Origin: Setophaga petechia
Taxonomy: Eukaryota > Chordata > Aves > Passeriformes > Parulidae
Assembly (NCBI GenBank): GCA_024362935.1
Contig: JANCRA010000032.1
Location: forward strand, 6,437,001 to 6,501,000
Length of the DNA: 64,000 bases
Direction: 5' to 3'
A model generated the notes under the pieces. That model made no database searches. It saw only the letters and a program-made list of their open reading frames with translations, and was not told the DNA's origin. Position 1 is the first letter of the stretch, and every line of letters begins with the position of its first letter. This document shows, one piece after another, positions 1 to 14,641 of this stretch. The position numbers and the translations under genes are program-made.

Positions 1-235
1 CAGCCCATGGTGAGGCAGCTGTGCCCCTGCAGCCCAAGGAAGCTCACAGGGGAACAGAGATCCACCTGCAACCCCTGGAGGTCGCCATGATGGTAAGTGA
101 TGAGTGATGGTTCCCTGTTCCTTATCTCAACCCTCAAGCCTTTCATTGTTTTATCTTTCCCCTGCCCAGCTGAGGAGGGGAGTCATAGAGGGGCTTTGGT
201 GGGCGCCCGGCATCCATCAGGGTCAAAACACAGAG
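1..235 (+). mobile_element. Avian endogenous-retrovirus LTR fragment (partial, cut by window edge)
   Basis: The first ~90 bases (cagcccatggtgaggcagct...) followed by a block with gctgaggaggggagt and ggctttggtgggcgcccgg look like the internal and 3' parts of a common avian ERV LTR family, with material missing between them. The 3' part resembles positions 18700-18775 in this window, the end of a clearer LTR. The element starts outside the window. There is no open viral gene here: the 87-codon frame from 97 is chance. Family assignment is from memory of avian repeats and was not tested by a search. Confidence 0.6.
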
Positions 236-3200
236 GGGAAAGTAACACTAAACTTGTGGTAAATTACTCGGGACTGAAACTTAAACTTAATGTAAATCTA
301 CTTAATGCTTCTGGCCATTTAAATGAGACATTAAATAATAAATTTCAGTGTGATAAATAGTCTGAGACCAGATAAGGATGCAGAGATCAAATAGGAAAAA
401 AAGGCTCATGTAGAGCCCAAGGCAATTGTCAAGACTCTTTGGAGCCATCACATATGCTAACTGCTTTGGAAAGACCAGACACAATTTGACCTTATCTAGG
501 AAGTCTTCTTTCACTTGCAGAAAATGATCCCACAGGTCCCATCATGAAAGCACTTTAACCAGAATAAATTATACTACTTAAAATCAACCACACTGTTTTC
601 AGCATCACTCAGTGTTCACAAAGCCATGAATAGTGTCTTGTTACCAGACACACAGCTCTTCAAAAATTACAATATTGGATTTTGCCATTTTTTAATTGTT
701 TGTTGATTATTTGATCTTGCTTTTCATTATCATATTTTTGAAAAGTTTTGAATACTTTGTGCAGTTGTCCTTTCAATTTATAGGTCTAGATAAATTCATA
801 GTTTTTCAAATATTTTAGTGTCCAGAAAATATCATTCATCCCAACTAAATAACAGACATACTGAATGTCTCATAAGTTCCTTGTGATCCAAGGAATACAT
901 TTAAAAGGCAGAATGAGCAAGTTTAAGGCAGAGGTACTAAAAAAAAATTAAGAAAAAAGGGGAAGAAAGCAACATTATTTAACATTAATTGTTTTGGGTA
1001 TGCCTGAATGAGCAGACAGGGCCAACCACTCAAGGCCATCACTAGTTTTAAGCATATGCTGACATCACCTCTCAACCTGTTCAGTGCAGTGCTACAATTG
1101 GCTTAATTTTGGGAGAGAAAAAGGTTTGCAGGGTACCTTAAGCAGCAGTGACCTAGTAACCAGCCAAAGTAGTGTCAGAATTTAGACTGTCTTCACAGAC
1201 AATGAGGTACTGTCCATGACTTCTGTAAAACTGGAAACAGAAGTGAAAAATGTGGCTCTGATGAATATCTAAGGCATTTCACTTGAAACAGCTATTCTAA
1301 GAAAGACTACCTTGCTGTCAGTTGAGGGTATGTATGTGGCAGATTAAACATGTTTTTAGAATACACTGGGAGCCCACTGAAACCCAACCAGCCTATAAAT
1401 GACATACAACCTTCTTTTTTTTCCTAATGTTGGCCATGTACGTCTCTTTGAAGGCTTTTTAAAGAACTATTATTTTAGCCTACAGAGGGTTTTTACTGCT
1501 GTTAGCTTCCACAGACACTGCACAAAGAAAGAATAAACCCATTGCACTCATGTTTTTCTGCTTTTATCCTTTGATGAGCTTGGGGAGGGAAAAAAGAAAA
1601 AGAAAAATCTCCTACAGGCAGAAAGTATTCCTAATAACCACGCTCATGTGCCTCTAACAGGAACAATTCACTCTCATTTTTAATGATAGTTAATTCTTAT
1701 TTGCCCTCACAACTTTATAATAGATTTGAGTGCTTACCACAATGAAACCTCAAGTCCTTATGAGTGTACAAAATCCATATGTGCAAAAATGTAAATTATT
1801 CCACAGCTTCCCTTGCTGAATGGCATCACATTGAGCCATGTTTTATTCATCAATCACAAGCCTGACTTTTAAAAAAATTCTTCCCAGCTGTTTAAAACTG
1901 CAAAAAGACCCTTTATGTCAATTTATTGCTTAATAAAATGCAGCTCAGAGGACAGACCGGGGCTTGGATAAATGCGTCTTCATAGAAGTCCACGTAGACA
2001 TCGTATCAGAAAGCTTCTGCAAACCTGTTGCTGATGAATCCTGTCATCAGAAGCAGGATAGAAATGGCAATGCTTTCTGCCAAAGAGGATGCAGCTTTTC
2101 TTACCAGACTAGAAATCATGCTCTGATTTTTGGTTTATGTTCTCCGCATCCACTTTCATTTCCTCTTGTACCCTACAGTCTCATATGGCTGTGTACACTT
2201 GGGTTTCCTCTTCTTGTGAATGTGTCCAAAGGCTTCTGTGGAAAAGGCATCACTGGAAAATAACTCCCTTTTGGCATCATCACTACAAGTTGTTTTGTTA
2301 AGTGTTTTGTTAAGGGTCAAACAAAAAAATGGACTTCATACAATTTTGAAATAAAACACCAAAAAATGCAGTAGCAAGAGGGAGCATCTCATCTCTACTA
2401 TCCTGCATGGTCAAGAATGGGTCTCTGATCTGAAGATGCAGCTAAACACCTAAGAAAGGAGTCTTCAGCAGTCACAGCTCCATCTGGCTTGTGCCTCAAG
2501 GCTCACCAATGTATTGTATTTTATGTAATTGTAATGTATTTATGTAATTGTATTTTAATTACTTCTGTCCTAGGTGTGCAATAAATCCATAGCTTTGCAG
2601 TTACCCCTGGCGTGCTTACTCAGCTGTATGGGCAAAGACTAGAGAAGGCAGACACAACATGTGCTTCTGATGTATCTGCACAACAAATAACTGCATCAAA
2701 GGTAAGAAAACAGGGAAGGCAGGAAGACTTACTCTGATCCTTTGTTGTTTCTGTGTGCATGGGCTGTGTGCAAGCCACAAGCTATTGGTTATAAACTATG
2801 GGAAGAATGGACATTTAAGGATGAAAAATGATTCTATGCAAATTTTAATATTTATGATTGAGGATGTATCTAGAACTAAAATTAATTGTGCTTATTACTA
2901 CCTATGGAGCCATGGCAGTGACTCTAATCTAAGTTAACAGCAGCCACAGATGGACAATCAAGAAAAAAATTTGGCCAGAAATCAGGATGAGAACCTGTGA
3001 AGAAGTTATGTTTACCACATTGCAGGCAATAGACCAGGGTTAAAAACAACAACATCAATAATTCAGCCACCAGACAGATTTTCTTCTGCATCAGAAATCT
3101 CCTGCAGGACAAATCTAATTCATATTCTTTATTCTGGCATTCAACTATATTTACTGCTTTATTAGAGATGGCAACAGGAAAGTGTTTTCCCCCTCTCATC

Positions 3201-6200
3201 TCACACTGATGAATATGTCTTTCATAAGGAATAAACTGGAACAGCCACCAGCTGGTTGCAAATAACTGGTCGTTAGTGCTGACTGACTTTGAAACCACAA
3301 AGTTCCTAAGCTCCTTCCATCATTTTGCAGCAATGCCTGCACCATATCCAAGAAGCTGAGAGTGTGTAGCTTTCTTGGCTGTAACATTTATGGGGGTAGT
3401 TTATTTTTCATGGCACCATGAACAGTCTGCCTCAGCAGGCTCTACTAAACAAGTAGCAAACTGCTTTGGTCTGCTGAGGAAAACCAAACTCCCTTATCAG
3501 CACTTTCCAGAGTCTCAGCCAAGTACCTGGTAAATTGCTCAAAGAAACAAGAGCCATAAAGCCACCAGCTGCTGGTGGATCATCCTGCATGGAGAAACAC
3601 AGACAGTGCATCTTATGGAGACCATATGAGCCTGGTGACTTTGATTTTAGAGCATCTGCACAGAGCTGGTGTGGTTCTGGGTATGTTAAAGAGAATGGAA
3701 TAGAGATGCCAAGTTAGCTCCCCTGCAGCAAGTGTTCTTTCATTTTTTTTACTTGCCTTTCACTTTTTTTCTTTCCCCTTATGTAGGCAGTTACATCTTC
3801 TGGCCTCTTGTGTGACAAACCAAGAGCTGGGGTTTTATAAGTGATTCCAGTAAAGAGAAGCCAGTGAAACAGGTAGCCATCATTGATATAACTTTTTATG
3901 TAGAAGAATTCCCAGAGAGAAAGAAAAAGTCTAGGTTTCTGCTTTTGTCTTTCCACCCTTACAGAAGTAACATGGAGGTGACTATATTATACCCCAAATA
4001 CTTTTCCCTTATAATTCATACTGCTACTTGCACCCTGCTCTTGTTTTACCTTTCCCATTTCAAGGTCCAAAGAAGATGACACAAATTGTTTCCACTCTGC
4101 TGGCTGCAAGAACCAGAAAAAACTAATTCAACTTCTTCCTTCTGAGCATTACCAGCCAGTGGTGTATGATTCAAGGACCTTATCCTTGCAGAGAGGCAAA
4201 ATCTATGGAAAGACTTCCACTGAACCTGATTAGACCCCTTCTTGGGCTACTGAAAATTATTTGTGAAACAGTTGAGCAATGAATAATGTGCAACAGTAAA
4301 GCTGCACAGCAGCAGCTTCAGAGGACAATCCATCCTCAAACAGCTTCCCTGATGCCAGTTATCCCAAATTAGGCAACTCACTGATTTAGCCTCAGGACAG
4401 GATCTCTTTCTCCCTTTTCACCTCTGAACTTCAGGATGTTGTTGCCAGGATAACTTCTGAAGATGTTTTAGGTTCAATTTCCAATATTTGCATGTTCAGT
4501 GTTTGTCTCTCCCTTCACCCATCCTTCAGTAAAATTCTCTCAGCAAATTCCTCTGCTAGAAATTTACCACACAACCAGGTGAAAGGGACATGGCCATGGG
4601 TGAGCAGACTTTTTTTCCTAAAGCAGAAGAGCTTTAGCTAGCTACAAAACTTCAGCCATGCTCATATCATGATGCGTGGTACCCTCAAACCCCACCACTC
4701 CTACCCTTGCAGCTGGTCTTAATCGTGCTAGATTATTTTCTGCTTTTCTGGGACCAGGAAAGTTTGGGTACACACTGAATATTAACACAGACGTGGACAT
4801 TACATGCATGAAGAACAGAGCTACAAAAAACATACAGGTTAGAAAAAGGCATTTGAGACCTTGACAAAAAGGGCCAAGGTCACCATGATCCTGTTGAACA
4901 GATGTGATGTTCTACTCCATGCAAAACTTGGTGATTGCATTAGGGAACTCTGGGTTATTTTGTAATTTTGTACATTTACAAGGATGTACAAAATCAAACT
5001 TCCACAAAAGTCAGGTGGACTGAATGCTGAAGGTTTTTCCCCACTCTTTCAATCCAGTATCTCAACACTGTACACTCTTGTCATGACAACACACAGATGC
5101 TATACAATATTCACTGTGATTTTCCTTTATCATTTAGAGTTATTCTCTCATCCACATACCCTGTACTTCCAAATTAATAGATAGACCCAGCTCATCCACA
5201 CATATCATTTACATTTCCAATCTGCTTTGACTGTCTCTTTCTGAGGCTGAAATGTATGACCATGATCTTCATAAACTTATTTTAAATGAAAGATCTATTA
5301 ATTTCAGAAAAATTTTATCTAGCCCATAATGAGATAACCTAGTCTGTCAAGCAGGTAACACATTTTGAATGGCCAAACTGCACCTGAAACCTGCTTATTC
5401 TAAAGAAGACTGGTTTCTGACTTCAGCTAAATAATTCACACCTGCTAACACTACTATAATTGCAGCCTAGTAACTCTGAAAGTGCTTGTTCCAGAATTAA
5501 TATCTGAGGCTTATTGTCAAGCCCAGAGGCAAACACATTTAATGTGTTTTGCAATTGGCAAACGTAGACACAAGAATTAAAATCTTCTTTGAAGAAAAAC
5601 CCTTTTGAGCTTCACCTGTTTGGGAGATAAAATTTCTAAAGAGGAAGGAAGAGAAATGACAAAAGAACGACAACAGTGTTGTGCATGTTGCAGAACCACA
5701 ATGAAGGAGCAGTTAAAAATGTGTCCTGCTGTTCAATTAAGGAGCAGAAGAAAAGGAAGTGCCCATAGGTTTTAAAATGTCATGACATTCTTATTCAGAA
5801 GGAAAAAAATGTAAGAACAGGGTGCCCAGAAAGGCCTCCATTTTCACATTCAGGCAAAATTGCAACAGGCCTAACAAATTTAGGCAACTAAATATATTAT
5901 TAGATTAATGATCAAAGTTTCTACCAAAGGCTGAAAAGGATTGGACAGTGGGTTTTGCCTTATCCCTTTATGATGCATAAATTCCACCCCTGCATTAAAT
6001 ATTTTTTAAAAGAGCATTACATTGTGAGCCTGGTCAGTGAAGGCTGTGTCTTGACTGGTAGAGTACTCTATTCCCCAGTGGCAATGGCTGCCTTTTTAAA
6101 TTTAATTTCTAAGCCATCCTTTATTGCAGCACATATCTATGAAAGCACTCAGTCGTGCAAACAATAACAAAGCACAAAGGGTGTTTATATTTTAAGCCAT

Positions 6201-7536
6201 ACATTGTAAATACAGAAAAGATGACCTCAAACTACTTACCTCAGTAGGAAATGGCAATAGACAATGTTCATATTTACTTGTCTAAAATTTTGTTTTTAGG
6301 GAATCGTTTGCCCAGGGTAAGAGAGATGGGGGAGAATTCAGTGTTTCCTGGTCTGGCTGGTCTTATTTTGGTTTTTTGAACAGTGGCACACAGCACATTG
6401 AGCTGTTGTATGTACTTGGAAAACACCAGCTCAAATTCCCACTGAAAGTTTTAAAAATAGAAATGTTGGAGGAACAAGCTGCTCAGGGCTGCTCAGTGAA
6501 GGCTATTTTTCTTGAGCCTTTAGAAAGTGAGAAAAAAGTGCCTAAGTTATCATTCTCCCCTGCTAAAGCCTGTGCTTTACACCATTTCAGTTATGGAGCA
6601 GCTGCTGTAGGCAACACTCCCCCACCTCCATGTCTGGCCAGCACCAACAAGACAGAACACAATTCACAAATAGCTAAGTAGGGTTGTGCCAAAGAAATAA
6701 TTTGCCAGATTGCCAGGTTTCTCTTGTTAGGGATATAATCCCCAGAACCTCACAATCAGGGAATGAGTCCTTCCAAGAGTGTCTTGCCCTTGGGTGTCTA
6801 TAAAAGAGATGTTTTGCTCCACTTTGTTTTTCCCAGCAGTCAAACTAGTCAGGAGAAAAATAATGCTGTTTCCTTCAAGAGCCTGCTGACTCTCACAGCA
6901 CATTGCCAGCAAGTTGCCCCTGGGGTTTGCTGATGGAAGATGACAAAAAAGGGGGGAAAATGGGGAAACTGGTGTTTCTAAGTCTTCCATTTGAAAACTG
7001 AAATAAAACCAGTTAGAGGCAAGAAAAAAGGAGGTTAAAAAAAAAAAGGAATACAATGGTTACAATGAAGGCTGGGACCTGCAGAAGCAAAGAGGGGTGG
7101 ATCCTACACAGGGCTAAAAGTAGGAGATACCAACACCTGCAGACTGAGCAGGGAGCTGCCTGAACTGCACAACAGGGGCATGATGGAGAGGGGCAGCACT
7201 GACCTCTAGTCTGCCACCAGCAGTCTTGCTCACTCCTGAAAGGACATATCAACCTACAAGGGAAGGGGTTACCTTCACCTCCAAACAAATTCTCCTTCCA
7301 CTTTCATGGAGCACCAAATCCTGGAAAGATTTTTTCCTGCCTTTCCAACAACAAAATGGAAATTTCAACAAGGATATATGATTGTGATCCTCCCAGTCTA
7401 CTCATTCCATTTTATATAATTTGTCTTAATAGATGTTGGCCCAAGTGCTGGAGAGAATAATCTGTGCAATAGGCTAGTGATTACACCAGTTACTCAGCTT
7501 CAGTTTTAGTCCACACGTCAGTGACTACCTCAGTGG

Positions 7537-7588
7537 AAAAAAAAAAAAAAAAAAACAAAACAACAAACAAACAAACAACAAAAAAACC
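7537..7588. repeat. A-rich simple repeat: 19 A then CAAA-like units
   Basis: A run of 19 A (7537-7555) is followed by irregular CAAA/CAA units to about 7588. This could be an old retroposon tail or simple slippage. No retroposon body is evident next to it. Confidence 0.85.
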
Positions 7589-9139
7589 CTTAAAACCAGC
7601 ACTTGTTTCCCAGCTGAAGAGGACTGGGTCCAAAAGAAGCAAACAAAGACCAGAACTCCTCATGCTGTTCTCAAACTGAAGAGAATTATCTACCTGTAGA
7701 GAGAGTTCATCCCAGATGATTGTGGCAACTTGCAGAAAAAGTGCAGGTCCTCCTAGCACAAGGATCCACAAAGTTTGTGGTTTGTTATACCCAGGGGAAG
7801 AAGAGGGAAGTGACCTATTTTCAGAGTTCTCACCTGCTTGATAACAAGAATTAACTACAAGTTAGATCCCTCAAATTACAGAATCCTAAGAAGGAAGCTG
7901 TGTACTCCCTTCAGCAGTTCATATCAAAGCCGTTCCTCATGTTAATGTCTACTTCCCCCCCAGCTCAGAGGTACTGAAGGCACTCACAGTTTCCTTCCCA
8001 GAAATCAAATTGCCAAAGCCAGCAGTCAAAAAGTGATACAAAAAATGTCCCTGTTTATTAACCTGAGAAGAGTGGTGTGATTTAAGCACCAAACTTGAGA
8101 AGGGAATTCACCAATAAATTAGGAAACAAAAACAGAAAAGGAACTCTGTTCACCCCGAATGTGAACACCATGTCCAGTCTAATGCCAAAAGTACTCTCAT
8201 TCAAGGAAGCCTGAGCTTCTAATTAAGGACAAAAGATTTTTCTAGGCAGTAACTTATCTGAAAGTTAAATTTCCCAGTCCCTGAGGGCATTTGCAGGGGG
8301 AGCATTTAGGTCCCTGTTTCCCTTTATGGAAGCAAATCAGCAGCACATGCACACCCAAAGGCAAACCCACCCCTCAGCAGAGACACAATCTCTCAAAGCA
8401 CCTCAGACGGTATCAGGAAGGGAATTCCTGTCCCTGTTCCCATCACCAGTGACCTGACAGAATGAAGGCTGAATCTGCTGGAAACCAAAACGCAGAGGGA
8501 AGAATTATCATGAAGTGAAGCAACAGGTACCAGCAGCAGCCAGCAAATCACGATTACAGCAGTGGGTACAATTATTTTTTCTCGCTAGCAACAAACTCTT
8601 GATTACTTTAACAGAATATAGCAAAAATCTCTCAGGAGAATGCAAACGACTTCTCACGACGGTGCCTGGACATGGCTCAGTGTCGTTGCCCAGGTGCGGG
8701 GCAGGAGCGTCCTGCGGAAATCGCTGGATCCTGCTCAAATTATTCAGAGCAGTGCCATCTACCGGAGCCAGCTGCCGCAGCCTTGTTTTTCTTGGGTTTT
8801 GTTCCCGTGTCCAATTAACTTGGGTGTTTTGATAGACGAGACAAAGGCTGATGAATACTAAGGATTTTAGAAGTACCCTTCACATTTCATTAAAATGCCT
8901 CACAAAATGTTTTCTAAAGGTTTAACTTCCCGGTATGGTGCTCAGTTTCTTTAGATGTTTTGAATCATGAGAGAGACAAGGGACTTTTTTTTTTTTTTTA
9001 ATTGATACTCTCCAGCACAATAAAAGCTCAATCAGTAAAGCACGTAAGCAAATCCTCACCTTTAAGTGATTTCTCCGATGGTGGTAGAAATAATTGCAAG
9101 TTCTCAAAGTCCTGCAGAGCAAGGAGTGAGATCAAGGGG

Positions 9140-9185
9140 AAAATGAAAAAACATAGTTCTAAAATGAAAAAACATAGTTCTAAAA
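9140..9185. repeat. Perfect tandem duplication of a 21-base unit
   Basis: Two identical 21-base units (9140-9160 and 9161-9181, each beginning aaaatgaaaaaacatag) are followed by the start of a third (aaaa). The copies are exact, so the duplication is recent or under slippage. Confidence 0.9.
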
Positions 9186-9270
9186 GTACCTGCCTCTTAC
9201 CTGCCAAAGAAAAATATCTGTCTGTTATTTACCAAGGAATATCCCAGAAATATTCTGGATTCAGAACCAT

Positions 9271-9275
<5 letters not shown>

Positions 9276-9304
<29 letters not shown>
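9276..9304. repeat. Run of 29 consecutive G
   Basis: An uninterrupted poly-G tract on the + strand. Runs this long are rare in vertebrate DNA, can fold as G-quadruplexes, and are prone to length error in sequencing, so the true length is uncertain. Confidence 0.95.
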
Positions 9305-11382
9305 AAAGCAAAAGGAAGAGTATGTGAAGTAAAACATTAATTCTTATATGAAGAAAAAATACATATTGAAAAATCACTCCGCTGCCTGAACTAGAACAAA
9401 TTGACAATGGAGCGTTTAAAGTCATTAACAAGTTAGTATTGAGGAATCCAAAAATTATTTTCTTATGTTTTAAAATTATTCATAGACTTTGCAGAACTTA
9501 TAACCTCAAATTCTTTCTGAACTTTTAAAATAATGCTAATTTAAAAACCTGTATACCAGCTCTACTTTTACACTCTAGAAACTCAGACACAGAGAGCGTC
9601 TACAGCTGGAACTTAAGCTGTGCTAATCAATCTTGGGTGACCAACCTGAGTAATCAGTGGAGCTTGTGGCAAATATAAATGGCGTTTGCCTTACCACTTT
9701 TTAGACTCTACAAAGAAGCTGATAAGGAAATAATTTTCAAAGAAAAATAAAGGACCTTTAGTGAAAGTTTCCTGCTTATATATGTAAGGAAATAAATTCT
9801 TTGAACAACTTATGGACTTCTGTGCAACACTTTGTTAAGGGTATCAAAAGTATAGAAATATGCTCCAAAAGTATTATCTTAATTTATGGATTATAATTCC
9901 ATCAAAAGATTTATAGTGCCACATTCTTTTTTTTTTTTTCAAAACTGCCTTTTTAAAATTTTTATGTGTACTTAAAGCATATTTGCAGTCGCCTCCTGAT
10001 CAGTTGTGAGTGTGCTCAGCACCACCACAAATCTGTCCCTAGGTCTTTGCCTCTGCTCTCCAGACAATGTGACACACATCATTAGTGGCCAGCTGTGATC
10101 ATTTTGCCTTGCAGCTCACTGCCACATCTACAGGAAGGTTTTGAGTACTCGTGTAGTGTGATGGCCTCTGTTGGCAGCCAGGGAGTCTCTGAAGAGCCAG
10201 GCAGCTCCTTCAGAGTGGTGCAAGTTGCTTAAATCCCTGGTATGCAATTTTAGCCAGCACATTTTCCTAAACCCCACTAGGATGGAATTTCCTCTAGTGC
10301 TGGTGATACCTTCAACATCTAATCCAACAGAAAGCATCGGAGCACTCTTTTGAGATAAGCTTCATGCTTCAAAGGGGAACCATAGCTCTGGAAGAAAAAA
10401 AACTTCTGAGAGAAGGCTGGTTGGTTTAGGACCTGATGAGTGGCTACTGCTGGCACAGGAAGCTGTACAAGGTGAGAAAAATAAGAAATATTTATTATCT
10501 GTCCTGACTGCATGCAGGCCCACAAGCACCTAATTCCAGCCATGCCAGAGTGAACCAGCAGTTCTTGCTGTCTGTACCAAATCCATCAGGGCCTGGTGCA
10601 GCATTGCAGTTTTTGGGATTGGAAGTCTTCATCTCAATATTAACTTCCTATATCAATTCTCCCAGCATCCTACATCATGATTCGAGAGCTTTTTAAAGAT
10701 GAAAGCAGTTGTAAATTCATGAAATAATAAGGTATTGAAAGCAGCTCCGTGGTTATGAAGGCATCTGCACTGATCTAAGAGCAGAGGAGAAGTGCAAGCA
10801 AGAGAAGGCTCTGGCGGAAAAGCAGATACAGACAGAAAAGCTCTGGAGATCAGCCAGTCCTTCTTATTGGAACAAAAAACATCTCGTTTCAATCTTGGAG
10901 GATGTGATTGTTCCTGTGGCTTGCCACCACTGTTGAGTGACAATAAGAGAGCTGGATAAGTGACCAGCTGACACGGAAAATAATATGAAATAAGATTTTA
11001 CAGTGAGACAAGTGAACATGCAGTGAGGACAGTCACCCACTAACTGGAACACTTCTGAGCACTCACAGAGCACTGGTCAAAGGACATTTTTGCTGCTTGC
11101 TCCCAAGCAAACTGCACAGATTTTAATAATTTAGTTGCTGAAAAACAGTGGGTTTTTTACCAAGAAAGGAAAAACCAAGTCCGTTTGACCAGATACCAAA
11201 AAATAAGCTGAATTTAGAGGGGAAAAATGTGCTTATAATTCCTTTCATTTCATTTTCTATTTTACATGTAAATTGCATGATATTGTACTTTATCTTATTC
11301 TGAACTACAACACAGAATTGGCAGGAATATCTTTGTCTGGAATGTAAGCACAATGGGAGTCTGAGGCATCCTTCAGTCATAC

Positions 11383-11412
11383 ACCACACACACACATACA
11401 TGTACACAGTCA
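11383..11412. repeat. CA/CATA microsatellite
   Basis: A short degenerate stretch of alternating CA and CATA units. Nothing else is attached to it. Confidence 0.7.
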
Positions 11413-14400
11413 CATAAATGACTCTACACATACATGAAAATGCCCATAATTTGAGATTAATAAATACATATGACAGTGTCTCTTAGCATTAATGCATTAT
11501 CTCTGGAGCAAAAGGACAGGATTGTAATTTATTTGTAAGATTAGTTTTTGCAATGTGCAACATGGCTGCAACAGACTTTTTAACAAAAGAAAAACCATAC
11601 AGCTGTACAGTTACACTCTCCATGCTGAATTTATTCACATGTAGTTTTTATGCCTGCCACAAATTGATAGGATTATTACTGGGAGACATCTACAGGAAAG
11701 ATTGAATGTGTTATTAAGTCTTTAAAAAGAGTGATTCTGTCACTGATGCTCTAAAGCTCTGTGCTGAATGCAATGCCTGGTTGCTCCCTACTAGCTCTCC
11801 ATTGCTTCACTCCCAAGGCAGAGGACTGTGATGCTAAGGATCATTTTCAGATCCCTGGGCTCAAGAGAATCCTGAACAATCCATTCTGAGGGACAGTCAG
11901 TCTGAATGGGTCTTAGGGAGCACAGCCAAGGACCAAGGACAAGCATTCACTGGTGAGCCTTGCTGGTCCAGCTCTGGGATGGAGGCAGGATGGATGATGG
12001 AATCCAGGGCACGTGGAGGCTTCTGGGTTACTGCAGACCTGGTTTCCTCCATGAGTGTAATTCAGTCTCTGAGTGCAGGCTTGTATTTGCTGGGCCAAGG
12101 ATCTCTCTCTCTCATTCTCTTTTATTTAATTCTGTACTCCCTCAGCACTGGATTTTAAATAAGCCTACAAGCAAAATACAACACAAATAGAGCAAGAAAA
12201 TCTGCTTATGGATTTAGTATCACAAATCCAACTGTGATATATTATAGAAACCTAGTCTCTTCAGCAGCCCACAACTGAGTTACCTTCTTGCAGATACCAG
12301 GGATAGGACAAGGCAGCTGGTGGGTGCTCAGGTCACTGTAGATGACATCAGGTGAGATGTAGTCCCTGGATTTAATTTAGACAGAGTGCTTCTTTCTGCA
12401 ACAGTCCTCATGATAGTGTTCCAAACCACTTCTGACATGTGGGAGATCTAGAGACACACTAGGAATGTTGATAAGTAATGCTGTTGGTTTTCATGCTGGA
12501 AAAGGAAGAAAATAGTAAATAGTACATAATCCTACTGTAAAACAACAAAGTTTAAGTATTTATCCCTGTAAAAATATTGGTGGAAGCCTTGCCAACACCA
12601 GTTGCTTAAATAGAGGTGGTCACTTGGTTTCAAATTTTGAGTGAGCATTAACATTAAAAATAAACGTTCACTTATGACCTACTTCTGCACATGTAACATG
12701 AAATGCTCACACTTCTGATAAGTGTGAAAAGCCTTCTCATATGAGTGTTTCCTGACCTTACTTTCTGATTTAGATTTGCTGCATGTTGGCTGCCAGCTGA
12801 CGAGTTAATCCAGTCATGTGTTCCTACACTGGCTGTTCTGGGACAGCAGCTTCAGGTGCTAAAGTCTTGAAATTGGCTCTGTGCAGTTTTAGACAATAAT
12901 TTAGGGGGTTGCATTTCCTACACCCATTGGGATGTATCCACTGTCTTTGTACACTGATTGCTGAGTTACATACACAGAGTCCTTCAAACAGGTCAGCTGC
13001 TAATTTAGCATATTTCCAGGATGTTTGCCCATGTCTGACAGGCATGACCCACAGGAGATTTCCCTCCCTGCAGAGAAGCAACTGGGGTCAGATTGGGGTG
13101 TCCAAGGGGATTAGACCCCTATTGCTTAGGCAGTTAAATTCACATAACCCTTTATGATATTTTGGCCCCAGATTAGCCCATCCCTACACCCCAGGACCAG
13201 CCCCTCCACAGCTTCACCACCAACCACAAAACTCCCTGGAGCAAGCAGCAGCTGCCATCTTCACACAGCTTTGTGACCCTCAGTGAATCACAAGAAATTC
13301 CTGTAAATTTATCTCCGAATTTTCCAGTTTGTTACAAGGTTTACAGCAGAGACCAGACTAGGAGAGCACAATGAGCAAAAAAAGTCATTCAAGTGATGAC
13401 AAACAAGCTTAAGAAGTAGCTGCAGTTATCTAGAAGTATGTCTTTGTGGTTTACAAAAATTAATACTTTCTAATAGAAAGATGTGATCATTGGTCATATT
13501 TGGCAGGCTATTTACAATAAAAGTTTTATTAAAACTAACCAGCTATGCAAAAAAGAAAAAATAATACCTTCTTTGAGGAAAAAAGAATAAGGACCTTTAT
13601 TCTCAAACTTTTGACACCCCCAAACAACAAAACAATTGCACAAATGCCTGGCTTCAATCGTACACTGAAGTTCCCATAATCAGTGAAATAATGGGACTTT
13701 GGAGTGTTTTGAATCAGCTACAAACCTAATTTTCCATTGAACTCTGTTTCAGTTATATTTCATCACAAAATAAGAAGGTAATGGGGAGGGAATTTTTTTT
13801 ATTTTCTAAATAAATTTCTTGAAGTGGTCAAATTGTAAAAAATGGGGTTGTTCAGAATTCCCAAACCTCCTGGTATGACAAAATCACAATTTAGCACGTT
13901 GTCAAAATCCAGGTCCAGTTTATGGAGAACAGTATTATCAGTATTATTTAGGTTACAGGTTTTTTTAGTAGTTTAGTTGAGCTGAGAGATTCTGTTTTCC
14001 CTCAGTTAATTTAGGAAATCTGTGTGGCTGACGGTATGGAAAGGGTGCAAAGACAGTCTTACATAAAACTTGGAAATAATTACAGATACTTGTACAAATC
14101 AGGCAGATTATTTCACTATTTTAATTCGCCAAACTTTACATTTGGCATATATGTCAGTATTTATCTTGCAACTACTAGCTAGTGTTACAGCAGAAAGAAT
14201 AAAATGAATGATCAGCCTGAAGAAAATCACCATCATATAGTAGCCATATGGTAGCCATTAGGTTACCAAAACCCAGGATCAATCATGGCTCATTGGTTTG
14301 AATGCCATGTCAATTAAGGTATAACTCAAAAACAGTTAGAGGCTTTCTTACATGTGAAAACACCATGCCTGAAGAAACAGTGCTGTCAGGTAGGTCACCG

Positions 14401-14641
14401 AGCAGTTAAATGTTCAGAACATGGAGAAGTAAGCAGGAACTCCAATCTCAGAGCTTCACAATCACATGATAAAAATGATTGATATTCCACAAGCTGAACT
14501 TTGAACATCATGTGCAAAGATAGCCTCAAGAATTCAAAGCTTAGACAAGAGTCTTTGCATGTTGATTGATGGCCCCGTGTCACTCTGGTTTATGGGTTAT
14601 GACCATTGGAGACTTCAAAATGAACTAAGCCAAACATAACA

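Noticed and set aside
3562..3578. 17-base palindrome ccaccagctgctggtgg with an E-box centre
   Set aside because: Short, isolated and with no neighbouring promoter evidence, so it is likely chance.
9002..9340. 112-codon frame with a polyglycine run
   Set aside because: The glycine run is the poly-G tract and the KMKKHSS repeat is the 21-base duplication, so it is a chance frame.
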